A stretch of DNA of 64,000 nucleotides from positions 114,144 through 178,143 of the forward strand of contig NZ_DHOS01000032.1 in NCBI RefSeq assembly GCF_002410825.1, read 5' to 3'. A model generated the notes under the pieces. That model did no database searches. It saw only the letters and a program-made list of their open reading frames with translations, and was not told the DNA's origin. Positions 43,692 to 53,555 of the stretch are shown one piece after another (the stretch's first letter is position 1; every line of letters starts with the position of its first letter). The stretch is from Proteiniphilum sp. UBA5384 (GTDB lineage: Bacteria > Bacteroidota > Bacteroidia > Bacteroidales > Dysgonomonadaceae). Position numbers and translations under genes: made by a program.

Positions 43692-46600
43692 ATGACGTAG
43701 GAAACTGGGCATTGGGTAACCGGAAACTGATTTATTTCCTGCTCGTCGTACTGGTAGTCGGCGGCATGGCTGCTTACTATAATATGAGTAAGCTGGAGGA
43801 TCCGGAACTGAAGGTCAAGACAGCAACCGTCGTTACGCTCTACCCCGGCGCCTCGGCCCACCAGGTGGAACTCGAAGTGACCGATATGCTGGAAAAGAGC
43901 ATCCGTTCCATGAAAGGGATCGGCGATGTGTATAGCCGCTCGATGAATGACGTATCCATGATCACGGTCGAATTGACCACACTGGTGCAGAACAACGAGG
44001 TGGAGCAGTACTGGGATCTTCTTCGCCGAAAAGTAAGCGATGTGCAGGCCAATCTGCCCGAGGGAGCCTCCCCTTCCGTTGTAATGGATGATTTTGGCGA
44101 TGTCTACGGTATGGTTTATGCCCTTACCTTTGAGGGATATACCCACGAAGAGGCGGGAAAATATGCGGAACTGATCAAAAAGGAGATCCTGAAAATAGAG
44201 GGTATATCCAATGTAACCCTCTACGGGAAGCAGGAAGCATCCATCAACATAGAACTCTATGAAGATAAACTCGCCAACCTGGGTGTACATCCCGCAGAAG
44301 TGCTCTCCACCCTGAACGGCCAGAACCGTACCATCTATTCCGGCTACTACGAAAGCGGTGACGCACGCATACGGGTATCGGTCAATGACAGGTACAGGAC
44401 GGTGGATGATATCGGAGACCTCTTGCTGCAGGGGCATGAAAACGACCAGTTACGGCTGCGCGACATTGCCCGCATCACTGAAGAAAATACAAGTCCCGTC
44501 CGCAATGAACTGAGGTACGACAAAAAGCAAGCGCTGGGTATCTCCATCTCCGCTTTAAGTGAAACTGATATCACAAAAATAGGCAAAAAGGTGGATGAAG
44601 TGGTGGAAAAACTGGTGGACGAGCGGCTTCCTGCCGGCATGGAAGTGAACAAGGTATTCTTCCAACCCGAAAGAGTCAACACGGCATTGAATTCCTTTAT
44701 AGTCAACCTGATTGAATCGGTACTTATTGTGGTGCTTTTACTTATCTTCTCAATGGGGTTCAGGAGCGGACTCATCTTAGGCTTAAGCCTGGTTGTTACT
44801 GTATTCGGTTCGCTGATGATACTGCAAATGTTCGACGGCACCCTGCAACGGGTTTCGCTTGCCTCATTCATACTGGCAATGGGGATGCTGGTGGATAATG
44901 CCATTGTAATACTCGACGGTATCCAGATTGACCTGGAGCGGGGAGTGGAACGAAAAACAGCGTTGACCGCCATCGGCAAAAAAACGGCGATGCCGTTACT
45001 GGGAGCCACATTGATCGCAGTGCTGGCATTCTGGCCCATCTTCCTGTCGCCCGACACAGCCGGAATTTATGTACGCGACCTGTTTATCGTGCTGGCGGTT
45101 TCACTTCTGTTGAGTTGGGTGATCGCATTGACGATGGTTCCTATTATGGCGGACAGATCGTTAAAAGTAAAAGAAGGCAAAGAACAGAAAGATCCTTACG
45201 ACAACAAATATTACCGGGCCTTACGGAGAGTACTGAATTGGACGTTGTCGCATCGCCTCATTACATTGGGTACGGGAGTCGCGCTGGTACTCGTCAGCCT
45301 ATTATTCTTCCGTCTCCTGCCACAAGGATTTTTCCCCGACATGGATTACGACCAGCTCTATATAGAATATAAATTACAGGAAGGACTCAACAGTACAAAG
45401 ACAAAAGCCGACCTGAGCGAAATAGAAGACTACCTGCTCGCCCGTGAAGATGTCACCCATGTCACCACATCCATCGGCGGTACACCCAGCCGTTACAACC
45501 TGGTCAGAAGCATTGCCGACCCGTCGCTCTCTTATGGTGAGTTGATCGTGGATTACACTTCACCCAAAGCCCTCGTCGCTTCTATCGATGAAATACAGGA
45601 TTATCTCAACATGCATTTCCCCGACGCCTATATCCGGGTAAAACGCTATAACCTGATGTACAAGAAATTCCCTATCGAGATTGAATTCCGCGGTCCCGAT
45701 CCCGAAGTGCTCAGGGGTTTGTCGGCACAGGCAACGGAAATCATCAACGCCAGCCCTGTGATATATATGCCCACCACCGACTGGGAACCCAAAGTGCCGG
45801 TATTGATGGTGGATTACAACCAACCGGTGGCACGGAACATAGGCTTAACCCGCCAGGATGTCGGCTTGTCGATCATGAGCGCGACGGACGGAATACCCAC
45901 CGGCGTTTTCTATGACGGCATCGACAGCAAGACCATTACCGTGAAATGTGTCGATAAAGACGGCAACGCCATAGAGTCGATCGAGCATACGCCTGTCTTC
46001 AACATGCTGCCTTCGTTGACCGGCTTAGACCGTCAAACCTTGCAGGGATTAATGACCGGGGCTATCTCGGAAGAAGATGTGCTGGCATCGATACTGGAAA
46101 CCGTCCCCCTTAGCCAGGCGTCCAACGGAGTCTATATCGACTGGGAAGAACCTGTAGTTATCCGCAGCAATGGCGAACGTGCCATGCGCGTGCAATGCTA
46201 TCCCATATCGGGAGAGGCGGTAGAAAATACCCGCCAGACCATCGCACAGCAGATAGAAAGTATCGACCTGCCTGCAGGCTACAGCATGAAATGGGAAGGG
46301 GAACGGAGTGCGAGCGACGAGTCAATGAAATACCTCTTCAAATATTATCCCTTTGCGGTTATCCTGATGATTGGCATCCTGATCATGCTTTTCAAAGATT
46401 ATAAGAAACCTCTCATCATCATCCTTTGTCTGCCGCTGCTCTTTATCGGCATCATCGCCTCGATGCTCCTGTCCGGTAAAACATTCGGGTTCGTCGCCAT
46501 AGTAGCAGCACTGGGATTAGTAGGCATGCTCATCAAGAACGGTATTGTGCTGATGGACGAGATCACCCTGCAGATATCAAGCGGCACAGAACCGGCAAAA

Positions 46601-46807
46601 GCATTGATAGACAGCTCAGAAAGCCGTTTTCGCCCGGTGATGCTGGCTTCGCTGACAACCATCCTGGGGATGATCCCACTATTGGGCGATTCGCTATTCG
46701 GTCCCGCCGCCGTGGTAATCATGGGAGGATTGCTGGTCGGCACGCTGATCACACTGCTTTTTATCCCGGTGTTATATGCGCTGTTCTTTAAGATTAAGAT
46801 AAAATGA
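43688..46807 (+). CDS. RND efflux pump (second operon)
   Basis: 1039 residues, AcrB-like fold with 12 transmembrane helices. In TM4 the motif is GMLVDNAIVILDG, with Asp403 followed by Asn404 in place of the Asp-Asp pair of the first pump. TM10 keeps the Lys (GMLIKNGIVLMDE). It pairs with the lipoprotein adaptor upstream and the outer-membrane factor 46 bases downstream. It is distant in sequence from the pump at 35334, so the two systems are not a recent duplication and probably have different substrates. Confidence 0.95.
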   Translation: MNDVGNWALGNRKLIYFLLVVLVVGGMAAYYNMSKLEDPELKVKTATVVTLYPGASAHQVELEVTDMLEKSIRSMKGIGDVYSRSMNDVSMITVELTTLVQNNEVEQYWDLLRRKVSDVQANLPEGASPSVVMDDFGDVYGMVYALTFEGYTHEEAGKYAELIKKEILKIEGISNVTLYGKQEASINIELYEDKLANLGVHPAEVLSTLNGQNRTIYSGYYESGDARIRVSVNDRYRTVDDIGDLLLQGHENDQLRLRDIARITEENTSPVRNELRYDKKQALGISISALSETDITKIGKKVDEVVEKLVDERLPAGMEVNKVFFQPERVNTALNSFIVNLIESVLIVVLLLIFSMGFRSGLILGLSLVVTVFGSLMILQMFDGTLQRVSLASFILAMGMLVDNAIVILDGIQIDLERGVERKTALTAIGKKTAMPLLGATLIAVLAFWPIFLSPDTAGIYVRDLFIVLAVSLLLSWVIALTMVPIMADRSLKVKEGKEQKDPYDNKYYRALRRVLNWTLSHRLITLGTGVALVLVSLLFFRLLPQGFFPDMDYDQLYIEYKLQEGLNSTKTKADLSEIEDYLLAREDVTHVTTSIGGTPSRYNLVRSIADPSLSYGELIVDYTSPKALVASIDEIQDYLNMHFPDAYIRVKRYNLMYKKFPIEIEFRGPDPEVLRGLSAQATEIINASPVIYMPTTDWEPKVPVLMVDYNQPVARNIGLTRQDVGLSIMSATDGIPTGVFYDGIDSKTITVKCVDKDGNAIESIEHTPVFNMLPSLTGLDRQTLQGLMTGAISEEDVLASILETVPLSQASNGVYIDWEEPVVIRSNGERAMRVQCYPISGEAVENTRQTIAQQIESIDLPAGYSMKWEGERSASDESMKYLFKYYPFAVILMIGILIMLFKDYKKPLIIILCLPLLFIGIIASMLLSGKTFGFVAIVAALGLVGMLIKNGIVLMDEITLQISSGTEPAKALIDSSESRFRPVMLASLTTILGMIPLLGDSLFGPAAVVIMGGLLVGTLITLLFIPVLYALFFKIKIK

Positions 46808-46853
46808 TATGATGATGTGTTGATTTCACTTTTAATTTTTCACTTTAAAAAGT

Positions 46854-48341
46854 ATGCAACTAAACAAAATAATTATACTGATTTGCTTATTATTTGTCCC
46901 TACTCTTTCATGGGGACAGGAAATGAGTGCCGCGGCAGAACAAGGAAGAAAAGCCGCCGATAAACCGGAAGGAGCTTCCCTGTCAGTTCGGGAAATGACC
47001 CTCGACCAATGCCGGGAGCTGGCACTGGAGAACAATAAGGCGATATCCATAGCATCCCGTAACAAAGAAAAGGCCGAATACACCTTAAAAGCATACAAGG
47101 CCAATTACTTCCCCAAAATCTCCGCCTCGGGGAACTATCTCTATTCCAATACGAAGTTGAACACCCGCTTTGAAGGAGGTTATCTTCCTACTTATGTTCC
47201 CGATCCGGCAACGGGTCAGCTGGTACCGAACATCCTTCATGGTCCGGACGGGAACCCTGTCATGGGATCTGATGGGAATCCCATCTTCAACCAATATGCC
47301 CTTTTTCCCGGCCTGGACATTTTAATGAAACTGAAAAATACGTGGATGGCCGGATTGCGCGCTGAACAACCTATTTACATGGGTGGTAAAATAACGTCTG
47401 CCTACCGGATGGCACAGATAGGAAATAAAATTGCCGGACTGAATGAGCAACTCTCCCGTGCGGAAATCATTGTAAAAGCTGATGAAGCCTACTGGACTTA
47501 TGCAAAGACGAGGGAACTGGTTAACCTGGCGGAGTCTTACCAACGTGTGGTCAAAGAACTTATGCGGGATGTACAGAATGCACAGGAAGTCGGGATGAAG
47601 CATCAGAATGATGTGCTAAAAGTGCAGGTAAAGGTCAATGAAGCCGAATTACAGCTGCGGCAGGCTGAAAACGGACACAGGCTGGCACGTAAAAACCTCT
47701 GTTATGTAATCGGTCTTCCACTCGACAGTGAAATATCCCTACCTGAATCATTCGACGAATCTATCGCCTTAGAAAACAGGTATCTGTCCGATTACACTTC
47801 CCGCCCCGAATATGCCATGCTTGAGCAACAGATACAGCTGAAAGAACAGGAAATCAACCTTACCCGCAGTGATTTTCTTCCCCAGGTAGGCGTTGCAGCT
47901 AATTACGGATATATCAACGGGTTGGAATTGAACGGCAATAAACTCCTTGACGGGGCATCTTTCTCAGCCATGGTTTCCGTCAATATTCCCCTATTCCAGT
48001 GGGGTGAAGGGCGTAATAAGATCCGTGCTGCCGAAACTGAGCGGGCTATCGTCCAATTACAACGGGACGACATTGCCCAACAGATGGAACTTGAACTGAC
48101 ACAGGCTTTCGATAAATGGGATGAATCCATTCTCGAAGTACAACTCACCAGTCGCTCTCTGGACCAGGCAAAAGAAAACATGCGGGTAAGCGAAGACCGC
48201 TATAAGACCGGCATGGAAACGCTTGCCGATTACCTGGAAGCGCAAACCACCTGGCAACGTGCATGGAAGGATCATGTTGACGCTGTGACCCGTTCATGGC
48301 TGAACCAGACTTATTATCTGAAAGCGGCAGGTAAGTTATGA
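46854..48341 (+). CDS. TolC-like outer-membrane efflux protein (second operon)
   Basis: 495 residues with a signal peptide ending at LSWGQ (residue 22). The OEP domains repeat (first MTLDQCRELALENNKAISI, second half from about 255) with long helices. Residues about 95-150 hold an insertion rich in Pro, Gly and Asn (DPATGQLVPN, then HGPDGNPVMGSDGNP), probably a surface loop. It completes the second tripartite pump. A 348-base gap follows before the V-ATPase operon. Confidence 0.93.
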   Translation: MQLNKIIILICLLFVPTLSWGQEMSAAAEQGRKAADKPEGASLSVREMTLDQCRELALENNKAISIASRNKEKAEYTLKAYKANYFPKISASGNYLYSNTKLNTRFEGGYLPTYVPDPATGQLVPNILHGPDGNPVMGSDGNPIFNQYALFPGLDILMKLKNTWMAGLRAEQPIYMGGKITSAYRMAQIGNKIAGLNEQLSRAEIIVKADEAYWTYAKTRELVNLAESYQRVVKELMRDVQNAQEVGMKHQNDVLKVQVKVNEAELQLRQAENGHRLARKNLCYVIGLPLDSEISLPESFDESIALENRYLSDYTSRPEYAMLEQQIQLKEQEINLTRSDFLPQVGVAANYGYINGLELNGNKLLDGASFSAMVSVNIPLFQWGEGRNKIRAAETERAIVQLQRDDIAQQMELELTQAFDKWDESILEVQLTSRSLDQAKENMRVSEDRYKTGMETLADYLEAQTTWQRAWKDHVDAVTRSWLNQTYYLKAAGKL

Positions 48342-48689
48342 TATCATATCACCATGGCAACTGCTTTTGAGCGCTCTTCTTTTACAATTAGGTGCCCAAA
48401 ATTTCCATTTCGGTAAGTGAACCTAAATAAATTAAGGTACTCAATCGTAAATTTGTAGTGACAGTAAAAAAGTAGCTGCACAAAATTACTATTTATTAAA
48501 GAACTGGATTAAAACCTTTTTTTCTTAAAAGATTCTTTTTTTGAAATGATAATCCGGTTATTATATATTCTTTTTTTGTAAATTTGTACATTCACTTACA
48601 GAAAGTAGAATAATTACTGATATCCAACACCCTATTAACGTAGATAAGGTGTTTCATTTTTTCAGGAGAAACTCATTACAAACTAATAT
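48342..48689. promoter_or_regulatory. Leader region of the V-ATPase operon
   Basis: 348 AT-rich bases. Two TAAATTTG boxes (48448-48455 and 48579-48586) fit the -7 consensus, neither with a good -33 element. A hairpin AACACC (48626-48631) with GGTGTT (48648-48653) lies about 36 bases before the first ATG. The second box would place transcription start about 100 bases upstream of subunit E. Confidence 0.4.
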
Positions 48690-49277
48690 ATGGACAAAAT
48701 TCAGGAACTTACGTCAAAACTTTACGTAGAAGGCGTGGAAAAAGGCAAAGAGGAAGCCGACAGGATTATTGCGGAAGCACAGGCACAGGAGCAACAGATA
48801 TTGGATGCTGCGCGTATTAAGGCCAAAGAATTGCTCTCTTCTGCGGAAAAGGAGAGCGTTGAACTGAAAAAAAACACCGAGGCAGAGTTAAAACTCTATG
48901 CAGCCCAATCTTCAGAGGCACTGAAAACGGAGATCATCAACCTGGTGACCGACAAGTTGTCCGCCACGCAGGTAAAAGCTGCCGTGGAAGACAAATCGTT
49001 CATGCAAAAATTAATCCTGGAGTTGGTTCGGAACTGGTCTAAAAACGACGCACTGACCGTCGGCGTGGAAAATCCGGAAGAACTCAAATCCTATATCGCC
49101 TCTCACTCCAAAGACCTGTTGGACAAAGGATTGAAGATTGAGTCGGTAAACGGCATCAAGACCGGGTTCACCCTCGCTCCCGAAGATGGTTCCTATAAAG
49201 TAAAATTCGGGGAAGAAGAGTTTGTCAACTACTTCAGGGAATTTTTACGTCCCCAGATACAACAACTCCTTTTTTAG
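48690..49277 (+). CDS. atpE: V/A-type ATPase subunit E (peripheral stalk)
   Basis: 195 residues. Residues 1-85 form a charged helix for the peripheral stalk coiled coil (GKEEADRIIAEAQAQEQQILD), and the rest is the globular C-terminal domain of V-ATPase subunit E. It links the catalytic head to subunit I. It is the first gene of the operon E-DUF2764-A-B-D-I-K. No separate partner-helix gene (subunit G/H) is seen next to it. Confidence 0.88.
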   Translation: MDKIQELTSKLYVEGVEKGKEEADRIIAEAQAQEQQILDAARIKAKELLSSAEKESVELKKNTEAELKLYAAQSSEALKTEIINLVTDKLSATQVKAAVEDKSFMQKLILELVRNWSKNDALTVGVENPEELKSYIASHSKDLLDKGLKIESVNGIKTGFTLAPEDGSYKVKFGEEEFVNYFREFLRPQIQQLLF

Positions 49278-49323
49278 AAACTGAAAATTTTCATCAATCT
49301 CTTTCAAGGGATTGGCTTTGCCT

Positions 49324-50178
49324 ATGATTTTCAAGAATCAATATTACTACTTTATATCCGGGCTGCCCGATTTCTCTTTCGACAGCATGAAACTGCCCTT
49401 CTCCGTAGAGGAGTTCAGGGAGATGCTCGACGAAGCCGTTACCCCGGAAGACAAGAAGCTTCTGGACAGCTATTTTCTCTCCTATGATAACGACAATCTT
49501 TTCCGGTTACTGGAAAAGAAAGAGGAGGAAGAATTGCAGAGTCGGGGAATTCTTACGCGCGCTGACCTGGAAGAGGTAATCCGGCAGGTAAGAGAGGGAG
49601 ACACCATAGAAAACAAACGGGTGCCACCCTATTTTGAAAAGGCGGTCAGGGCATGGCTCGATGAAGAGATACCAGGACACCTGAAAACGCTGGAAGACCT
49701 GATCAGTTCGTTGTACGCGGACTACGGCATGGGAGTAAAGAACAGCCTGATCGCCGGATGGTTCGAAATGAACCTCAACATCGGCAATATCCTCTCGGCT
49801 CTCTTCGCAAGGAAATACGGCATGGATATCAGCCAGGTAGTGGTCGGCAATAACGAAATCGCCCAATTGATAAGGGAAAATGCCAACGCACGAGACTTCG
49901 GCATCAGCCGCGAACTCGACTATTATGATGATATCATTCGGATCGCCGAAGAACCGGATATCTACGAGCGGGAGCGCAAGATCGACAAATTTCGCTGGAA
50001 TTGGCTGGATGACAACACCCTGTTCGATTATTTCGATATCGAATATATTTTCGCCTATCTGTGCAAGCTCAGGATATTGGAGCGGTGGGTAAGCCTCAAC
50101 GCGGAAGAGGGGGAACGCGTCTTCCGGGAACTGATCGCACAATTGAAAAACGAAATACAGAAACCGGAAGATCTGTAA
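49324..50178 (+). CDS. DUF2764 protein, V-ATPase-associated (subunit C-like position)
   Basis: 284 residues. I start at the ATG at 49324 (MIFKNQYYYFISGLPDF). The in-frame TTG at 49312 adds four residues that the family does not need. The KxQYYYFISGLPDFSFD opening and the mostly helical body are those of the DUF2764 family, encoded inside Bacteroidetes and related V-ATPase operons. It occupies the position of subunit C (the funnel joining rotor to K ring) and may replace it, which is an inference from gene order. It follows subunit E by 46 bases. Confidence 0.85.
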   Translation: MIFKNQYYYFISGLPDFSFDSMKLPFSVEEFREMLDEAVTPEDKKLLDSYFLSYDNDNLFRLLEKKEEEELQSRGILTRADLEEVIRQVREGDTIENKRVPPYFEKAVRAWLDEEIPGHLKTLEDLISSLYADYGMGVKNSLIAGWFEMNLNIGNILSALFARKYGMDISQVVVGNNEIAQLIRENANARDFGISRELDYYDDIIRIAEEPDIYERERKIDKFRWNWLDDNTLFDYFDIEYIFAYLCKLRILERWVSLNAEEGERVFRELIAQLKNEIQKPEDL

Positions 50179-50339
50179 TAGGTCGCAAAATATCATCAGA
50201 CGAAGGCTTTAGTTGCACTGGTACGACTTACGAAGAAAGAAAAAATACAAATAACGTTTTCGTTAAGCAATACGAGCAGAAGACAAACTTGTTTGGATTA
50301 TGCCGTTGAGAGAAAACGCCTAATGAAATTGAATCATAT

Positions 50340-52100
50340 ATGCTAACAAAAGGAACAGTTAAAGGAATCATATCCAATCTCGTTATTGTGGAAGCAGACG
50401 GTGCGGTATCCCAGAATGAGATCGCCTACATCGACCTCAATGGCACCCGTTTGATGTCGGAGGTGATCAAGGTGGTCGGGAATAACGCTTACGTGCAGGT
50501 ATTTGAAAGCACGCGCGGGTTGACCGTAGGCACTGAGGTGGAATTCCAGGGACACATGCTCGAAGTGGTACTGGGGCCGGGACTGCTGCAACGCAATCTT
50601 GACGGGTTAGAGAATGACCTCGACAAGATGGATGGTATCTTCCTGAAACGGGGGGATTACACCTTCCCGCTCGATGAAGAGAAGTTATGGCATTTTCAAC
50701 CGATTGCCCAACCCGGTGACAAAGTGACCGCCGGATCATGGTTAGGTGAGGTGGACGAGAATTTCCAACCCCATAAGATCATGGTGCCTTTCACCATGAA
50801 AGGGGAATACACCGTAAAAAGTATCACCCAAGAGGGTGAATATACTATTTATAAGACCATCGCCGTGGTGGAAGACAGCAACGGCCAGTCAACCGAGCTG
50901 AACATGATCCAGCGCTGGCCGGTAAAGATGCCTCTCACGGCTTACAAGGAAAAGCCCCGTCCTTCTAAACTGCTGGAAACGGGAGTCCGCTCCATCGATA
51001 CCCTCAACCCCATTGTGGAAGGAGGAACCGGATTTATCCCGGGCGCATTCGGTACCGGCAAGACAGTCTTGCAACACGCCATTTCCAAACAGGCAGAAGC
51101 CGATATCGTGATCATCGCCGCCTGCGGTGAGCGTGCCAATGAAGTAGTAGAAATCTTTACCGAATTTCCGGAACTGATCGACCCCCATACCGGCCGCAAG
51201 CTGATGGAACGCACCATCATAGTGGCCAATACTTCCAACATGCCGGTAGCCGCCCGTGAGGCATCGGTATATACCGCCATGACCATCGGAGAGTATTACC
51301 GTTCCATGGGACTGAAAGTATTGCTGATGGCTGACTCCACCTCACGATGGGCACAGGCGCTCCGCGAGATGAGTAACCGCCTGGAAGAACTTCCCGGACC
51401 CGATGCGTTCCCGATGGACTTGTCGGCGATCATCTCCAACTTCTACGGCCGTGCAGGACATGTGGTCCTGAACAACGGCAAGGAAGGCTCCATCACCTTT
51501 ATCGGTACGGTATCACCTGCCGGAGGTAACCTCAAGGAGCCGGTGACCGAGAACACAAAAAAGGTGGCCCGCTGCTTCTACGCGCTCGAACAGGACCGAG
51601 CCGACAAGAAACGCTATCCGGCCATCAACCCGATCGACTCTTATTCCAAATATATCGAGTATCCCGAATTTGAAGAATATATCTCGGAACATATCTCGGC
51701 CGACTGGACAGAGAAGGTAAATGAAGCCAAGACCCGCTTATTGCGCGGGAAAGAGATTGCAGAGCAGATCAATATCCTGGGTGATGACGGCGTACCGACA
51801 GCGTATCACATCACCTTCTGGAAATCGGAACTGATTGATTTTATCGTATTACAACAGGATGCTTTCGATGATATCGACTCGGTAACCCCCATAGAACGGC
51901 AGAAATATATCCTGGATCTGGTAACAGATATTTGCCGTACCGATTTCGAGTTTGACCATTTCGACAAAGTGGCCGATTTCTTCAAAGAACTGATCAATAT
52001 CGGAAGACAGATGAATTATTCAGAGTTCCGATCGGACAAGTTCAATGAATACCGGAAACAGTTGGATGAATTGATAGACCGGAAAAAAGTTATTCAGTAG
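50340..52100 (+). CDS. atpA: V/A-type ATPase catalytic subunit A
   Basis: 586 residues. It hydrolyses or makes ATP in the A3B3 head. The P-loop is GAFGTGKT at 235-242, followed by the catalytic region (ACGERANEVVE) and ADSTSRWAQALREMSNRL. The family's extra N-terminal bulge domain (about 115-190) is present, separating it from F-type beta subunits. The length matches V-type A subunits. It is 139 bases upstream of subunit B, a gap filled with small GCGAAGC hairpins. Confidence 0.96.
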   Translation: MLTKGTVKGIISNLVIVEADGAVSQNEIAYIDLNGTRLMSEVIKVVGNNAYVQVFESTRGLTVGTEVEFQGHMLEVVLGPGLLQRNLDGLENDLDKMDGIFLKRGDYTFPLDEEKLWHFQPIAQPGDKVTAGSWLGEVDENFQPHKIMVPFTMKGEYTVKSITQEGEYTIYKTIAVVEDSNGQSTELNMIQRWPVKMPLTAYKEKPRPSKLLETGVRSIDTLNPIVEGGTGFIPGAFGTGKTVLQHAISKQAEADIVIIAACGERANEVVEIFTEFPELIDPHTGRKLMERTIIVANTSNMPVAAREASVYTAMTIGEYYRSMGLKVLLMADSTSRWAQALREMSNRLEELPGPDAFPMDLSAIISNFYGRAGHVVLNNGKEGSITFIGTVSPAGGNLKEPVTENTKKVARCFYALEQDRADKKRYPAINPIDSYSKYIEYPEFEEYISEHISADWTEKVNEAKTRLLRGKEIAEQINILGDDGVPTAYHITFWKSELIDFIVLQQDAFDDIDSVTPIERQKYILDLVTDICRTDFEFDHFDKVADFFKELINIGRQMNYSEFRSDKFNEYRKQLDELIDRKKVIQ

Positions 52101-52137
52101 TTATTCAATGGTTATTCGGTTGTAATGCAGTGATAAT

Positions 52138-52220
52138 TGAATTATCCCGCAAAACGGGAAATAACGGCGAAGCCGAATAACGCGAAGCGAATAACAATAG
52201 AATCGGCGAAGCCGAATAAC
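52138..52220 (+). repeat. Array of GCGAAGC mini-hairpins between atpA and atpB
   Basis: CCCG CAAAA CGGG (around 52146-52158) is followed by CGGCGAAGCCGAATAAC (52165-52181), then CGCGAAGCGAATAAC (from 52181), then CGGCGAAGCCGAATAAC again (52204-52220). The core GCGAAGC is a known, exceptionally stable GAA-loop mini-hairpin in DNA. Three copies with common AATAAC spacing fill the gap between the two head-subunit genes. Confidence 0.6.
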
Positions 52221-52238
52221 AATAAATAAAAGAGCATT

Positions 52239-53555
52239 ATGGCAAAAGCATTTCAAAAAATATATACGAAAATCACCCAGATCACCAAAGCCACCTGTTC
52301 GGTCAAGGCTACCAATGTGGGTTACGATGAACTGGCCACGGTGGAAGGCCGTCTGGCACAGGTGGTAAAAATCATCGGCGACGAAGTGACCCTTCAGATC
52401 TTTGAAGGGACCGAAGGTATCCCTACCAATGCCGAAGTGATCTTTATGGGAAAATCTCCTTCGTTGAAGGTAAGTGAACAGCTGGCAGGCCGCTTTTTCA
52501 ACGCCTACGGTGATCCGATCGACGGAGGCCCCGTACCCGAAGGAGAAGAACGCCCCATCGGCGGGCCTTCCGTGAATCCGGTACGGCGCAAGCAACCCTC
52601 GGAATTGATCGCTACCGGTATTGCGGGGATCGACCTGAACAATACACTGGTGTCGGGACAAAAGATCCCGTTCTTTGCCGATCCCGACCAGCCCTTTAAC
52701 CAGGTGATGGCCACGGTGGCGCTCCGCGCGCAGACCGATAAGATCATCCTGGGCGGTATGGGGATGACCAACGACGATTACCTCTACTTCAAGAACGTGT
52801 TCAGCAATGCGGGGGCGCTGGACAGGATCATCAGCTTTATGAACACCACTGAAGATCCGGCGGTAGAACGGCTGCTGATTCCCGACATGGCGCTGACCGC
52901 CGCTGAATATTTCGCCGTGGACAAAAATGAAAAAGTACTGGTACTGCTTACCGATATGACCTCTTATGCCGATGCGCTCTCGATCGTATCGAACCGTATG
53001 GACCAGATCCCGTCGAAAGATTCAATGCCGGGCTCTCTCTATTCCGATTTGGCAAAAATCTACGAGAAAGCTGCGCAGTTCCCGGCTGGAGGGTCCATCA
53101 CTATTGTAGCGGTAACCACTCTTTCAGGGGGTGACATTACCCATGCCGTACCAGACAACACCGGATATATCACCGAAGGACAGCTCTTCCTGCGACGTGA
53201 CAGCGACGTGGGGAAAGTGGTTGTAGACCCGTTCCGTTCCCTCTCCCGCCTGAAGCAACTGGTACAGGGCAAGAAAACCCGGGAAGACCATCCACAGGTG
53301 ATGAACGCCGCCGTACGGCTCTATGCCGATGCGGCTAATGCGAAGACCAAACTGGAAAACGGGTTCGACCTGACCGATTACGATACCCGGGCACTCTCGT
53401 TCGCCAGAGACTACGCTGAAAAGATACTCGCCATTGATGTGAACCTCGATACCACCGAGATGCTCGACAATACATGGAAACTGTTATCGCAGCATTTCAG
53501 GCCGGCCGAGGTAAATATGAAACAGGAATTGATAGATACTTACTGGCAACAATAA
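52239..53555 (+). CDS. atpB: V/A-type ATPase regulatory subunit B
   Basis: 438 residues. It is homologous to subunit A but without a functional P-loop (the position reads SGQKIPFFADPDQPFNQ), as expected for the non-catalytic B subunit. The conserved NPVRRKQPSELIATGIAGID and LTDMTSYADALS motifs are present. It forms the A3B3 head with subunit A. Its TAA overlaps the ATG of subunit D by one base, which suggests coupled translation. Confidence 0.95.
   Translation: MAKAFQKIYTKITQITKATCSVKATNVGYDELATVEGRLAQVVKIIGDEVTLQIFEGTEGIPTNAEVIFMGKSPSLKVSEQLAGRFFNAYGDPIDGGPVPEGEERPIGGPSVNPVRRKQPSELIATGIAGIDLNNTLVSGQKIPFFADPDQPFNQVMATVALRAQTDKIILGGMGMTNDDYLYFKNVFSNAGALDRIISFMNTTEDPAVERLLIPDMALTAAEYFAVDKNEKVLVLLTDMTSYADALSIVSNRMDQIPSKDSMPGSLYSDLAKIYEKAAQFPAGGSITIVAVTTLSGGDITHAVPDNTGYITEGQLFLRRDSDVGKVVVDPFRSLSRLKQLVQGKKTREDHPQVMNAAVRLYADAANAKTKLENGFDLTDYDTRALSFARDYAEKILAIDVNLDTTEMLDNTWKLLSQHFRPAEVNMKQELIDTYWQQ

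Noticed and set aside
43331..44437. 368-codon open frame on the minus strand
   Set aside because: It is antisense to the second RND adaptor and pump, whose plus-strand frames carry clear family motifs; composition explains the open frame.
49507..50196. 229-codon minus-strand frame across the DUF2764 gene
   Set aside because: It is antisense to a gene with recognisable family sequence inside the V-ATPase operon and has no own features.
53474..53554. Upstream extension of V-ATPase subunit D
   Set aside because: It lies within subunit B coding sequence; the ATG at 53555 gives the usual subunit D length and opening.
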